A stretch of 64,000 nt of DNA. Source: Bryobacterales bacterium (GTDB taxonomy: Bacteria > Acidobacteriota > Terriglobia > Bryobacterales > Bryobacteraceae). The position numbers and the translations under genes are program-made. Under the pieces are notes generated by a model that worked only from the letters and a program-made list of their open reading frames with translations, did no database searches and had not been told where the DNA came from. Of the stretch, positions 45,957 to 54,143 are shown in pieces. The first letter of the stretch is position 1; each line of letters opens with the position of its first letter. The stretch lies in the NCBI GenBank assembly GCA_016721425.1, contig JADKID010000009.1, positions 457,721-521,720 on the forward strand, read 5' to 3'.

Positions 45957-46463
45957 ATGCCGAAGATCAATGAAATCCTGTCCGGCGCCGCCGCCATCGC
46001 CAAAGGCATGAGCGTGACGTTCATGGAGATGCTGAATCCCGTGATCACCGAAGATTACCCGGACGCCCCGCCCAAGTTCCAGGAGCGCTACCGCGGCCTC
46101 CACGTCCTCCAGCGCGACGAAAGCGGTCTCGAAAAGTGCGTCGCCTGCTTCCTCTGCTCCGCCGCCTGCCCCGCGCAGTGCATCTACATCGAGGCCGACG
46201 ACAACACCGAACAGGTGCGCATGAGCGGCGGCGAACGCTTCGCCTCCGTCTACAACATCGACTACAGCCGCTGCATCTTCTGCGGTTACTGCGTCGAGGC
46301 CTGCCCCACCGACGCCATCACCCACGGCCACGGCTTCGAGCTCGCCAGCTTCAACACTTCTACCCTCGTCTACCGCAAGGAGAAACTCCTCGCCCCCCTG
46401 CCCGCCGGCAAAACCGGCCTCGTCCAGATCGATCATCCCGTCACCGCCGGCAGCGGCCACTAA
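45957..46463 (+). CDS. nuoI: NADH-quinone oxidoreductase subunit I
   Basis: 168 residues with two 4Fe-4S ferredoxin motifs: CVACFLCSAACPAQCI and CIFCGYCVEACPTDAI. The N-terminal segment (GMSVTFMEMLNP, then ERYRGLHVL) matches NuoI/TYKY, which carries clusters N6a and N6b between the peripheral arm and the membrane arm of complex I. GGGGA lies just upstream of the ATG. Like nuoA at 13.9 kb it stands without other nuo genes. Confidence 0.92.
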   Translation: MPKINEILSGAAAIAKGMSVTFMEMLNPVITEDYPDAPPKFQERYRGLHVLQRDESGLEKCVACFLCSAACPAQCIYIEADDNTEQVRMSGGERFASVYNIDYSRCIFCGYCVEACPTDAITHGHGFELASFNTSTLVYRKEKLLAPLPAGKTGLVQIDHPVTAGSGH

Positions 46464-46572
46464 ACACACCGTCATCGATGTTCGCGCATGCTTGCGAAAC
46501 AACGTGCATGCGCCCGCCGTTCCGTTCTGCGTCCGCTCGGCTCGTTTCCAAGCCGCTCAATTCCGTTCCGAG

Positions 46573-46592
46573 CCGCGACCGTCAGGGAGCGG
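46573..46592. repeat. Imperfect palindrome CCGC-GA-CC-GTCA-GG-GA-GCGG
   Basis: A 20-base element between nuoI and the next gene: CCGC and CC pair with GG and GCGG, separated by a tandem GA/GA mismatch around a GTCA loop. I recall close relatives of this sequence as dispersed intergenic repeats in Acidobacteria and Planctomycetes genomes, but only one copy is in this window. Confidence 0.5.
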
Positions 46593-46620
46593 TGTCCCCA
46601 AAGAACCTGAGCCGCCGCGG

Positions 46621-47202
46621 CTAATCCCGCATCGCCCGCTCCGCCGCCCGCAGCCTCACCAGCGCCCCATCAACCCTCGCCGCGACGTCCAAAATTACGC
46701 CCTTCGCCGCGACATTGTTGATCGCCGCCTGCGTATTCCGATTCGCCCGCGTCGGGGCCGGAATGCTCTCGGCCCACTGCTTCAGCTCCTCGGCCGTCGC
46801 CGCCGGCGTCTTCTCCAATCGGCTGATCAACTCCCGCACCGTCGCCAGAACATGCCGCCGCCGCTCCATCAACTGCGCCACCTTCTCCGCGCTCCCCGCC
46901 GTACTGCCATCCCCATACAGCGCCGCCTGCATCTTCACATACTCCGGCACTGCCCCCACCGTCATGTTCACTACCGGAATCTGCTTCGCCGCCCCCGCAC
47001 CCAGCGGAGCCGCGCTCATCTCATCCTGGAAGTACATATACGAACTCCCCGGATAGTTCACCAGCTCAATCAGAAACCCGGTCAGCGGCTGCGTCCCGCC
47101 GTTCTTCACATGAAATACAGACCCGCCCGCAGTCGCCTCCGTCCGCAACTCCGGTAGCGGCGGCGCCACCAGAAGGGCAACAACACTCAGTGTCAACAAC
47201 AT
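46621..47202 (-). CDS. Small secreted protein of unknown function
   Basis: 193 residues with a signal peptide (MLLTLSVVALLVAPP). A short beta-rich N-terminal part (SVFHVKNGGTQPLTGFLIEL) is followed by a helical, Arg/Glu/Ala-rich C-terminal half (about 100-190), probably coiled. I do not recognise the family. It is divergent from the PmoA-like gene with only 23 bases between starts. Confidence 0.55.
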   Translation of the reverse strand: MLLTLSVVALLVAPPLPELRTEATAGGSVFHVKNGGTQPLTGFLIELVNYPGSSYMYFQDEMSAAPLGAGAAKQIPVVNMTVGAVPEYVKMQAALYGDGSTAGSAEKVAQLMERRRHVLATVRELISRLEKTPAATAEELKQWAESIPAPTRANRNTQAAINNVAAKGVILDVAARVDGALVRLRAAERAMRD

Positions 47203-47214
47203 GGCTGCAATGTA

Positions 47215-47220
47215 CTATAG
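47215..47220 (+). promoter_or_regulatory. -10 box TATAGT immediately before the PmoA-like gene
   Basis: TATAGT lies five bases before the ATG at 47226 in the 23-base gap between divergent genes; a transcript would start at about the ATG. It is contained in ATGT-N10-ACAT, which resembles a PadR-type operator with a longer spacer than usual. Confidence 0.35.
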
Positions 47221-47225
47221 TGCAC

Positions 47226-48137
47226 ATGCGATCCGCCATGTTGCTCCTTCTCGCCGCGCTCACCACCCTCTCCGCGCAGGTGAAGTTCAATCCCGCCGAC
47301 CAGTCCATCACCATCGACGGCAAACCGTTCACCACCTTCCACAAAGGCGACGATGCCGGCAAGCCCTTCCTCTCCCCCCTCCGCTCCGCCTCCGGCAAGG
47401 TCGTCACCCGCCTCTTCCCCATGGAAAGCATCCCCGGCGAAAGCCGGGATCACCTCCACCACCGTGGACTCTGGTTCACCTACGACGACATCAACGGCGT
47501 CAAGTTCTGGGAGAATGACCCCTCCTACAAAAAGGGCCGCATCGGACGCGTCGTCGTCCGCGATTCCTCCTGGAAAGGCAATACCCTCACCGCCACCATG
47601 GAATGGCGCGATCCTGAGGGCAAAGTCCTCCTCGTCGAAACCCGCGACACCATCTTCCGCGCCGACCCCGCCCTCCGCGTCATCGACTTCCGCATCACCC
47701 TCACCGCAGCCGTAGACGTCACCTTCGGCGATACCAAGGAAGGCGCCTTCGCCATCCGCCTCGCCGAAAACTTCACCGAAAAACGCGGCGGCAAAATCTC
47801 CGATTCCGAGGGCCGCGCCGGCATGGCCAATGTCTGGGGCAAACGCTCCAAATGGGTCGACTACTCCGGCGAAATCGACGGAGAGAAACTCGGCGTCGCC
47901 ATCTTCGATCACCCCGCCAATCCCCACCACCCCACCTATTGGCACGCCCGCAACTACGGCCTCTTCTCCCTCAACCCGTTCGGCCAGAACTCCTTCGACC
48001 CCTCCGCCCCCGAAAACATCGTCAAACTCAAGACCGGCGAAAAGATCGCCTTCCACTGGCGCGTCGTCATCCACCCCGGCGACGCCGAGACCGGCAAGCT
48101 GGCCGATCTCTACAAGGAGTTTGCGACCTCGAAGTAG
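47226..48137 (+). CDS. PmoA/DUF6807 family secreted protein
   Basis: 303 residues with a signal peptide (SAMLLLLAALTTLSAQ). Family hallmarks are SRDHLHHRGLWFTYDDIN, TFGDTKEGAFAIRLAENF and HPANPHHPTYWHARNYGLF, a set shared by DUF6807 proteins annotated as PmoA in sugar-catabolism clusters of Planctomycetes and Acidobacteria. Biochemical role unproven; it is likely a carbohydrate-active or binding protein. A Gfo/Idh oxidoreductase and an isomerase follow, consistent with one pathway. Confidence 0.82.
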   Translation: MRSAMLLLLAALTTLSAQVKFNPADQSITIDGKPFTTFHKGDDAGKPFLSPLRSASGKVVTRLFPMESIPGESRDHLHHRGLWFTYDDINGVKFWENDPSYKKGRIGRVVVRDSSWKGNTLTATMEWRDPEGKVLLVETRDTIFRADPALRVIDFRITLTAAVDVTFGDTKEGAFAIRLAENFTEKRGGKISDSEGRAGMANVWGKRSKWVDYSGEIDGEKLGVAIFDHPANPHHPTYWHARNYGLFSLNPFGQNSFDPSAPENIVKLKTGEKIAFHWRVVIHPGDAETGKLADLYKEFATSK

Positions 48138-48156
48138 GAGTATACTGTCAGCCAGA

Positions 48157-49422
48157 ATGGCAGTTTTCACCCGTCGCACTCTCATGGGCGCCGCCCTCGG
48201 CGCCCCCTCTATCTTGGCAGCCAGCGATCGCGTCCGTGTCGGCCTCATCGGCTGCGGCGGCATCTCCACCGCCGACGTAAATGCGTTCCTCGCCACCCCA
48301 GGCACAGAGATCCCCTTCATCTGCGACGTCGACGAAGCGTTGATGCGCAAAACCGCTGATCGCCTCGAAAAACAGACCGGCCTCCGCCCCGCCATGGTCA
48401 AGGACTACCGCCGCGTCGTCGATCAGAAAGACATCGACGTTTGCCTCATCTGCACCCCGGATCATTGGCACGCCCTCCCCACCCTCGCCGCCTTTCAAGC
48501 CGGCAAAGACGTCTACGTCGAAAAGCCCCTCGCCACCACCGTCGAAGAGGGCCGCATCATGCGCGACGCCGCAAAAAGGCACGGCCGCATCGCCCAGATG
48601 GGCACCCACTGGCGCAGCGGTGCCCACTACAAAGAGGCCGTCGAAATGGTCCAGGCCGGCAAGCTCGGCAAGGTCCGCCAGGTCCGCTGCTGGGCCTATC
48701 TCGATTGGATCATGGACATCGGCAACCCCCTCGACACCACCCCGCCCGAAGGCGTCGATTACGACATGTGGCTCGGCCCCGCCCCCCTCCGCCCCTTCAA
48801 TCCCAATCGCTTCCACTTCAACTTCCGCTGGTTCTGGGACTACGCCGGCGGCCTCATGACCGATTGGGGCGTCCACCTCATCAACCTCGCCCTCTGGGCC
48901 ATGGGTCCCGAATGGCCCAAGGCCGTCATCTCCTCCGGTGGCAAGTACGCCCTCAAAGACAACTCCGAAACCCCCGACACCCAGATCACCGTCTTCGACT
49001 TCCCCTCCTACACCCTCCTCTGGGAACACCAGGTCCAGTGCGGCCTCGGTCCCGATCGCCGCGAACACGGCGTCATGTTCACCGGAGCCGACGCCACCAT
49101 GATCCTCGATCAGAGAGGTTGGGAAATCTATGCCGAGCCCAAAAAGAAGGCCTCCGTCGTCGAGATGAAGCGCACCGCCGCCGCCAAGGACGATTCCCGC
49201 TCCCGCCACGCCGCCAACTTCCTGGAGTGCGTCAAGTCCCGCCAGGCCCCCGTCGAAAACCTCGACGTCGGCTACCACGTCTCCGCCGTCTCCCAACTCG
49301 GCAACGTCGCCCTCCGCACCAAGAGCCGTATCGAATGGGACGCCGCCACCAACCAGGTCATCGGCAACGACGCCGCCAACGCCCTCCTCCGCCGCGCCTA
49401 CCGCAAGCCCTGGAGCCTCTGA
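48157..49422 (+). CDS. Gfo/Idh/MocA oxidoreductase (Tat-exported)
   Basis: 421 residues from ATG 48157 with a Tat-type leader (FTRRTLMGAALGAPSILAAS). The Rossmann loop is VGLIGCGGIS (28-37) and the conserved EKPLA, whose Lys is catalytic, lies at 122-126. The C-terminal half has WFWDYAGGLMTDWGVHLINLA, the typical H/D region of this family. It oxidises or reduces a sugar using NAD(P). It overlaps the following isomerase gene by one base (TGATG). Confidence 0.9.
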   Translation: MAVFTRRTLMGAALGAPSILAASDRVRVGLIGCGGISTADVNAFLATPGTEIPFICDVDEALMRKTADRLEKQTGLRPAMVKDYRRVVDQKDIDVCLICTPDHWHALPTLAAFQAGKDVYVEKPLATTVEEGRIMRDAAKRHGRIAQMGTHWRSGAHYKEAVEMVQAGKLGKVRQVRCWAYLDWIMDIGNPLDTTPPEGVDYDMWLGPAPLRPFNPNRFHFNFRWFWDYAGGLMTDWGVHLINLALWAMGPEWPKAVISSGGKYALKDNSETPDTQITVFDFPSYTLLWEHQVQCGLGPDRREHGVMFTGADATMILDQRGWEIYAEPKKKASVVEMKRTAAAKDDSRSRHAANFLECVKSRQAPVENLDVGYHVSAVSQLGNVALRTKSRIEWDAATNQVIGNDAANALLRRAYRKPWSL

Positions 49423-50261
49423 TGCGCCGCCGCCAGTTCTTGGGTAGCCTCGCTGCCATAGCCACTGAGCAATGGGCCACCCGCCTCGGCATCATGTGCC
49501 AACTCGGAGCCAAGGAAACTGGTGCCCGCGAAGTCCTTGCCGCCGCCCGCGCCGCCGGCTTCACCTGCGCCCAGGTAGCCTTCCCCTGGGACCGAGTTGA
49601 CGAAGCCTTCCTCAAAAACCTCCCCGCCTGGATCCAATCCGAGGGCCTCCGCTGCGAAGCCCTCGGCGCCTACGTCAACTGCGTCGATCCCACCGCCGTC
49701 GTCATGAACACCCGCACCGCCGATTTCCGGCGCGCCATCACCGTCGCCGCGGAGCTCGCCTGCCCCCGCCTGGTCGCCTGGACCGGAGGCTACAAACCCG
49801 GCCTCATGGACCCCGACCCGCGCAACTTCACCCCCGCCGCCGAAGACGCCATCGTCCGCTTCATCGAGACCCACGCCCGCCCCCTCGAATCCGCCCGCCT
49901 CCGCCTCGCCCTGGAGTCCTACATCACCCTCGCCTGCCCCGATGCCGCGTCTCTCAAGCGCCTCCTCGCCCGCCTCCCCAACTGGGTAGGAGCCGTCATG
50001 GATCCGCCCAATCTCACCCCCCTCTCCCGCTACCCCGCCCGCGACGCCGCCCTCCGCGAAATGTTCGCCACCCTCCAGGGCCGCATCACCCTCGTCCACC
50101 TGAAGGACTTCCGCCTGTCATCCAACGGAGCAGGCTACGACCTCCCCGGCCCCTTGGCCGGAGCGATGAACTACCCCCTCCTGGCCAGCCGTAATTCGGG
50201 GACGGTCACCAATTACCCTTCAACCCAAGCCTCAACCTTCCACCAAACCGTAATTGGATGA
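49422..50261 (+). CDS. Sugar-phosphate isomerase/epimerase TIM barrel, 3' end replaced by repeat
   Basis: The coding frame gives 279 residues starting RRRQFLGSLAA (short Tat-like leader). Metal-site strands of the AP-endonuclease-2 barrel are seen: ALESYITLACPDAASL, GAVMDPPNL and HLKDFRLS. Native sequence stops at about residue 256 (NYPLLAS); the rest (NSGTVTNYPS... to the stop) is encoded by the 95-bp palindromic repeat starting at 50189. Homologues normally continue with a last helix, so the gene is probably truncated by about 30 residues. It ends the PmoA-Gfo/Idh operon. Confidence 0.8.
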   Translation: MRRRQFLGSLAAIATEQWATRLGIMCQLGAKETGAREVLAAARAAGFTCAQVAFPWDRVDEAFLKNLPAWIQSEGLRCEALGAYVNCVDPTAVVMNTRTADFRRAITVAAELACPRLVAWTGGYKPGLMDPDPRNFTPAAEDAIVRFIETHARPLESARLRLALESYITLACPDAASLKRLLARLPNWVGAVMDPPNLTPLSRYPARDAALREMFATLQGRITLVHLKDFRLSSNGAGYDLPGPLAGAMNYPLLASRNSGTVTNYPSTQASTFHQTVIG

Positions 50262-50283
50262 CCGTCCCCGAAATACGGCCACG
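50189..50283. repeat. Palindromic repeat, copy 1 (95 bp)
   Basis: Ends are long inverted repeats: CCGTAATTCGGGGACGGTCA at the left and, at the right, its near-complement GACCGTCCCCGAAATACGG, joined by a middle of about 30 bases. Copy 2 (54144-54238) is 93/95 identical and in the same orientation. REP/BIME-like architecture; no transposase in the window. It supplies the end of the upstream isomerase reading frame. Confidence 0.85.
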
Positions 50284-50328
50284 TCCACCGCCATCGTCCC
50301 CCCCGTATCCCGCGACGAAACTCCGGTG

Positions 50329-50334
50329 TATAGT
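50329..50334 (+). promoter_or_regulatory. -10 box TATAGT before the caspase operon
   Basis: TATAGT is followed by exactly six bases and then the ATG at 50341, predicting a leaderless transcript for the hydrolase gene. It lies just outside the right end of repeat copy 1, so the operon carries its own promoter. Confidence 0.4.
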
Positions 50335-50340
50335 ACTCCA

Positions 50341-51864
50341 ATGGACCTGGACCACGTCTTAGACATCGACGAGGGGCGGCTGGTCAGTGATCGGACGGCG
50401 ATGGCGAGCGCTTTCACAAAAGCCGCCCAATCCGGCAAGCCAATCATCGTCCATTTCCACGGCGGCCTCGTCTCCCGAAACTCGGCCCTCGCCGGCGCCC
50501 CCGCCATGCAGGCTTTCTACCAGAATGCGAACGCCTACCCCTTCATTCCGGTCTGGAAAACGGGCCCCTGGGAAGTCGCCCAGGATATCTGGGTTCAGAT
50601 CGCCGCGGAAGCCCTGTTCAAGATCCTAGTCGATCGCGTAACCGGCTTCGTCCACGCCCGCATGAGCGACTTTCTGGGCACCAGATCGCTCAGCATGGAA
50701 CGCGCCCTGGGCAAAGTCACCGACGACGTTCTGGCCCAGTCCTCCACCGGCAACGGCGATTTCTCCAAAGAGTTCCTGAACTTGGACGTGAGCAGCGTCC
50801 GCGGCGATCCGGAACTGGAGTTGAGGGCCTTTCAAAAGCTAAGCCTGGAAGCGGCGGTTCGGGAAGATGCGGAGCTCAACCGCATCGTCGACGCGGTCCT
50901 GCAAGGCGCCAATCTGGAAGTGGACGCTGGGGCCCGCTCCGTCGATGTCGCCCGCGCGACAGTCCCCATCCAATCCGTCGCCGATCGCGACGCCCTGCTC
51001 GAACTCCAGGGCGACGCCAACGCCCGCAGCCTGGGCATTGGCACGGCCCTGGCCGTAGTCACCATCGTCAGCAAAGTCATCCTCCGGTTCGTCCGCCGCT
51101 CGGACCACGGCCTCCACGCCACGGTCGTCGAGGAAGTGCTCCGCAAGTTCTACCTCGGCGGCATCGGCACCGCCGCCTGGTCGAAGATGAAGGAGTACAC
51201 CCAACAGGCGTTTTCTCCCGCCACACCCAACGCCGCCGGCACGGCCCTGATCGAGGAATTCAAAAAGCTCCCCCCCGCTCAGCGCATCCTCCTGTCGGGC
51301 CACAGCGCGGGTTCGATCTTCATCTCTGAACTCTTCCGGCATCTGGACCCCGGCGGCCGCCAGTTTGAAGTGGTGTTCATGGCGCCCGCTGCCACCACCA
51401 GCCTGTTCACCCAAACCGTACTGGCGAACCAGCAACTGATCGCCACCCAGCCCGGCGGGCAATTGAAATTCCGCATGTTCTCCATGAACGACTCCTACGA
51501 GTGCCGCGACACCCTAGTGCGCAACGTCCCCGTGCTCGGCGATCTGACCTGGTTCTACCCCCGCTCCCTGCTCTACCTGATCGCCGGCATCCTGGAACAG
51601 GAAGACGGCAGCGAAGTAGTCGACGCGGCCGTCTTGGGGCTCCAGAGAGGCTACGACCCCGCCTACTGGCGCGCCGCCGAGCCGGAAATCGTGGCGGCCC
51701 GCGACTTTATCGAGAGCCACGGCGAACGCCGCGTCTGGTCGGTACAGAGCAACGCGGATGCCCGATTCCAGTCCAACTCCACCAGCCACGGCGGATTCGC
51801 CGCCCCCACAGCAGGCAACACCACCATGGAGAGCGTTGCCGCCATCCTGAAACAGGATTGGTGA
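50341..51864 (+). CDS. Alpha/beta serine hydrolase of the caspase operon
   Basis: 507 residues from ATG 50341; the frame extends upstream only through repeat DNA. An early strand-turn IIVHFHGGLVSRNSA resembles an oxyanion-hole region. The nucleophile elbow is LLSGHSAGSIF with Ser322, followed by VVFMAPAATTSLF, a Asp-containing MNDSYECRD and a late His (STSHGGFAAP, about residue 480). A hydrophobic stretch (GIGTALAVVTIVSKVILRFV, about 232-252) in the long insertion could be a membrane helix. Probable lipase or esterase; target unknown. Two bases before the caspase gene. Confidence 0.75.
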   Translation: MDLDHVLDIDEGRLVSDRTAMASAFTKAAQSGKPIIVHFHGGLVSRNSALAGAPAMQAFYQNANAYPFIPVWKTGPWEVAQDIWVQIAAEALFKILVDRVTGFVHARMSDFLGTRSLSMERALGKVTDDVLAQSSTGNGDFSKEFLNLDVSSVRGDPELELRAFQKLSLEAAVREDAELNRIVDAVLQGANLEVDAGARSVDVARATVPIQSVADRDALLELQGDANARSLGIGTALAVVTIVSKVILRFVRRSDHGLHATVVEEVLRKFYLGGIGTAAWSKMKEYTQQAFSPATPNAAGTALIEEFKKLPPAQRILLSGHSAGSIFISELFRHLDPGGRQFEVVFMAPAATTSLFTQTVLANQQLIATQPGGQLKFRMFSMNDSYECRDTLVRNVPVLGDLTWFYPRSLLYLIAGILEQEDGSEVVDAAVLGLQRGYDPAYWRAAEPEIVAARDFIESHGERRVWSVQSNADARFQSNSTSHGGFAAPTAGNTTMESVAAILKQDW

Positions 51865-51866
51865 GC

Positions 51867-52853
51867 ATGAACCCCGCCAAGCACTATGCACTGATCGTGG
51901 GCCTCAGCCAATACCCCTCGGTAGGCACGCTCAAGGGGCCGGTCAACGACCTCCAGGACGTCGGCGATTGGCTCACCAAAGATCTGCTGGTGCCCGAAGC
52001 GAACATCACCCGCTGGACCGACACGCCCAAGCTCTTCCGCCGGCCCTCCGCCGACGATTTCTACGACTGGATCTTGGATTGGGTGGAGAAGGCCAAAGCG
52101 GTCGCCGGCAAGTTCCCGCTGGGCGAACGCCTCTATGTCTACTACGCCGGCCACGGCTACAACGCCACCACCGGACAGCAGTCCATGATCATGCCGCGCT
52201 CCACGCCCGAGACCTGGAACGTCGTCCCCATGGTGCCTCTCCGCGAGAGCCTCCGCCTGCGCGCCCACTTCCAGGAAATCGTCGTCATTTTCGATGCCTG
52301 CCGCGACAGGTTGGGCTATGGAGTCGACACGGTCTGGCTGGACCAGCCGCCGGCCGCGCCCAATTCCAATCAGGTGCGCGTCTTCTCGGCCTTCGCCTCC
52401 AAAACCGGCAAAAAGGCGAAGGAAGTCGAATTCAACGGACGCTGGGCCGGCGTCCTCACCCGTGCGTTCCTGACGGGCGCAAAGGGCTACGCCGCCGACG
52501 AAAATGGAGTCGTCTACGCCAACGCCATGAAGCGGTTTGTCATCGCCGCGGTGAAGGACCAGTTGGGCATCGACTATGAGCCCGACATCGACGATGGCTC
52601 CGACCCCAACGAGCCGCCCTGGCCGCTCTTTCAAGCCCCGCAAAAGCTCCCCAGAATCGTGATTCAGCCGGTCACCGTCACCGCGGGCAAGGCGTCCTTC
52701 CGCCAGATCCTCACCGGCGATACCGTGGAGATCGATCTGGCCGCCGGACCCCAGGTGAAAGAGGTGCCCTACGGCTACTACGGCCTGACTCTGCCCGGCC
52801 AGCCCGAGCAGAAAATCATCGCGGCATGGGAGGAAAAAATTGTCCGAGTTTGA
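51867..52853 (+). CDS. Caspase-like peptidase (C14) with C-terminal beta domain
   Basis: 328 residues. Caspase-fold landmarks: strand 1 HYALIVGLSQYPSVGTLKGP, the catalytic His96 in LYVYYAGHGYN, and the nucleophile Cys145 in IVVIFDACRDR. This is the arrangement of bacterial metacaspases and paracaspases. After about residue 270 a short beta-rich tail follows (VIQPVTVTAGKASF, VPYGYYGLTLPG). It starts two bases after the hydrolase stop and overlaps the third gene by 14 bases. In bacteria such proteases often work in conflict or cell-death systems; the trigger and substrate here are unknown. Confidence 0.85.
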   Translation: MNPAKHYALIVGLSQYPSVGTLKGPVNDLQDVGDWLTKDLLVPEANITRWTDTPKLFRRPSADDFYDWILDWVEKAKAVAGKFPLGERLYVYYAGHGYNATTGQQSMIMPRSTPETWNVVPMVPLRESLRLRAHFQEIVVIFDACRDRLGYGVDTVWLDQPPAAPNSNQVRVFSAFASKTGKKAKEVEFNGRWAGVLTRAFLTGAKGYAADENGVVYANAMKRFVIAAVKDQLGIDYEPDIDDGSDPNEPPWPLFQAPQKLPRIVIQPVTVTAGKASFRQILTGDTVEIDLAAGPQVKEVPYGYYGLTLPGQPEQKIIAAWEEKIVRV

Positions 52854-54138
52854 ATCACTCCCGGTAGTGCAGCCTTTCGCCCGGTCGGCCGCTGAGGCCG
52901 CCGCGCCGCGCCCCGTCATCGACTACTCGCTCAAAGTAGACACCGGCTCAAGCCTCGCCGAGGCCTTCGTCATCGACGGCAGCTTCAACATGCTCGCGCG
53001 CGGCCAAGGCAAGCTCGACCTCCGCCTCCCCGCAGGCGAGTACCTCGTCAAATACAGGACCGGAGACAAATCCGCGGAACAGTGGATCACCCTCGACAAG
53101 GACATGGAATTGGCCAGCTCCCATGCGCCGGCCCCCAACTCTGCCTGGTCCAACCAGGAGTCCCAGTTCGCCGAGCAACTGCGCGGGCAATGCAATCTCT
53201 CCATCGTGATCCGGGACCCGAACGCCTTCCCCCCCGCCGACGATGTCCGCATCCGCCGCACCGACGGCACCACCCTGGCGCTCCTCACCGATCCCGCCGC
53301 CACAGGCTGGACCTCCCGCACGGCCTCGCATCTCCAGTCCATGGGTGGCAACGTCGCGCCCGGCGGCTACGTGGTCGTGGTCTCCACGCCGGGATTGCGC
53401 CCCTATGCCATGCCTGTCTGGGTGACACCAGACTGTCCGACGCAGATTTTCCTGGAACGGCGGACCCTGGGCACCGGTGGGAAAGACCGCCGCGGACCCC
53501 ACCTCGCGAGTGCCTCCATCTGGATCGCGACCAGAGACCTGGATCCGCCCAAAGTCCGGCAGCTGATGGAAATGACGGACGCCGCCAAATCCGTACTCAG
53601 TTACGATCGTCCGATCGTCCCCGAGGAGCACGAGATCTTCGAGGCGCTGGATGCGAAGTACATGTGCCCCATCCTCGGACTGCTCGCCGCCCACTTGCTC
53701 CGCCTGAAAGCCAAAGGCCCCAATGCGTCGAAGACCAAAACACTGCTCGCAACGGTCGTTCAGAACCTGGCGTACCTCATGCCGGGCAGCCCCGACGTCG
53801 GAGCCCTCCAACTGGCCATCGGCGTACCACCCAATGCCGACTTCACCGTGCCGCCCATGCTCTCGCATTCCTGGGCCATCCTGGTGGATCCCGCCATTTC
53901 CGTAATCCCCCCAAACAGCTATGCCGATCGCATCCGAACGGCCGTCTGCGCAACCCGGCCCTGGCTCATCTGGAACAAGTCCAAAATGACGAAGGAGGCA
54001 GCGCCCGCGAAAAGAGGCAAGCGGACGATCACGGTAGACCTCCCGCCGGAGCTTCGCCAGGCCGCCAGCCAACTCGGCAAGCATCTAACCCTCTCGCTCA
54101 GCCCGGAAGGCCGCGTCATCCTGAGCCGAAAACCGTAG
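52840..54138 (+). CDS. Third protein of the caspase operon, function unknown
   Basis: 432 residues from TTG 52840, supported by a strong GGGAGG six bases upstream (inside the caspase gene). Residues about 25-90 look like a beta-sandwich (SLKVDTGSSLAEAFVIDGS, LRLPAGEYLVKYRTG); 110-200 form a second beta domain; 240-390 are helical. The last 45 residues (KRTITVDLPPELRQAASQL) resemble a ribbon-helix-helix or compact strand-helix unit. No enzymatic motif seen; adaptor or sensor role is an inference. Repeat copy 2 begins five bases after its stop. Confidence 0.65.
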   Translation: MSEFESLPVVQPFARSAAEAAAPRPVIDYSLKVDTGSSLAEAFVIDGSFNMLARGQGKLDLRLPAGEYLVKYRTGDKSAEQWITLDKDMELASSHAPAPNSAWSNQESQFAEQLRGQCNLSIVIRDPNAFPPADDVRIRRTDGTTLALLTDPAATGWTSRTASHLQSMGGNVAPGGYVVVVSTPGLRPYAMPVWVTPDCPTQIFLERRTLGTGGKDRRGPHLASASIWIATRDLDPPKVRQLMEMTDAAKSVLSYDRPIVPEEHEIFEALDAKYMCPILGLLAAHLLRLKAKGPNASKTKTLLATVVQNLAYLMPGSPDVGALQLAIGVPPNADFTVPPMLSHSWAILVDPAISVIPPNSYADRIRTAVCATRPWLIWNKSKMTKEAAPAKRGKRTITVDLPPELRQAASQLGKHLTLSLSPEGRVILSRKP

Positions 54139-54143
54139 CGGAT

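Noticed and set aside
48441..49421. Long N-terminal extension of the isomerase frame
   Set aside because: The residues are His/Arg/Pro-rich and lie fully in the Gfo/Idh gene; the true start is ATG 49422.
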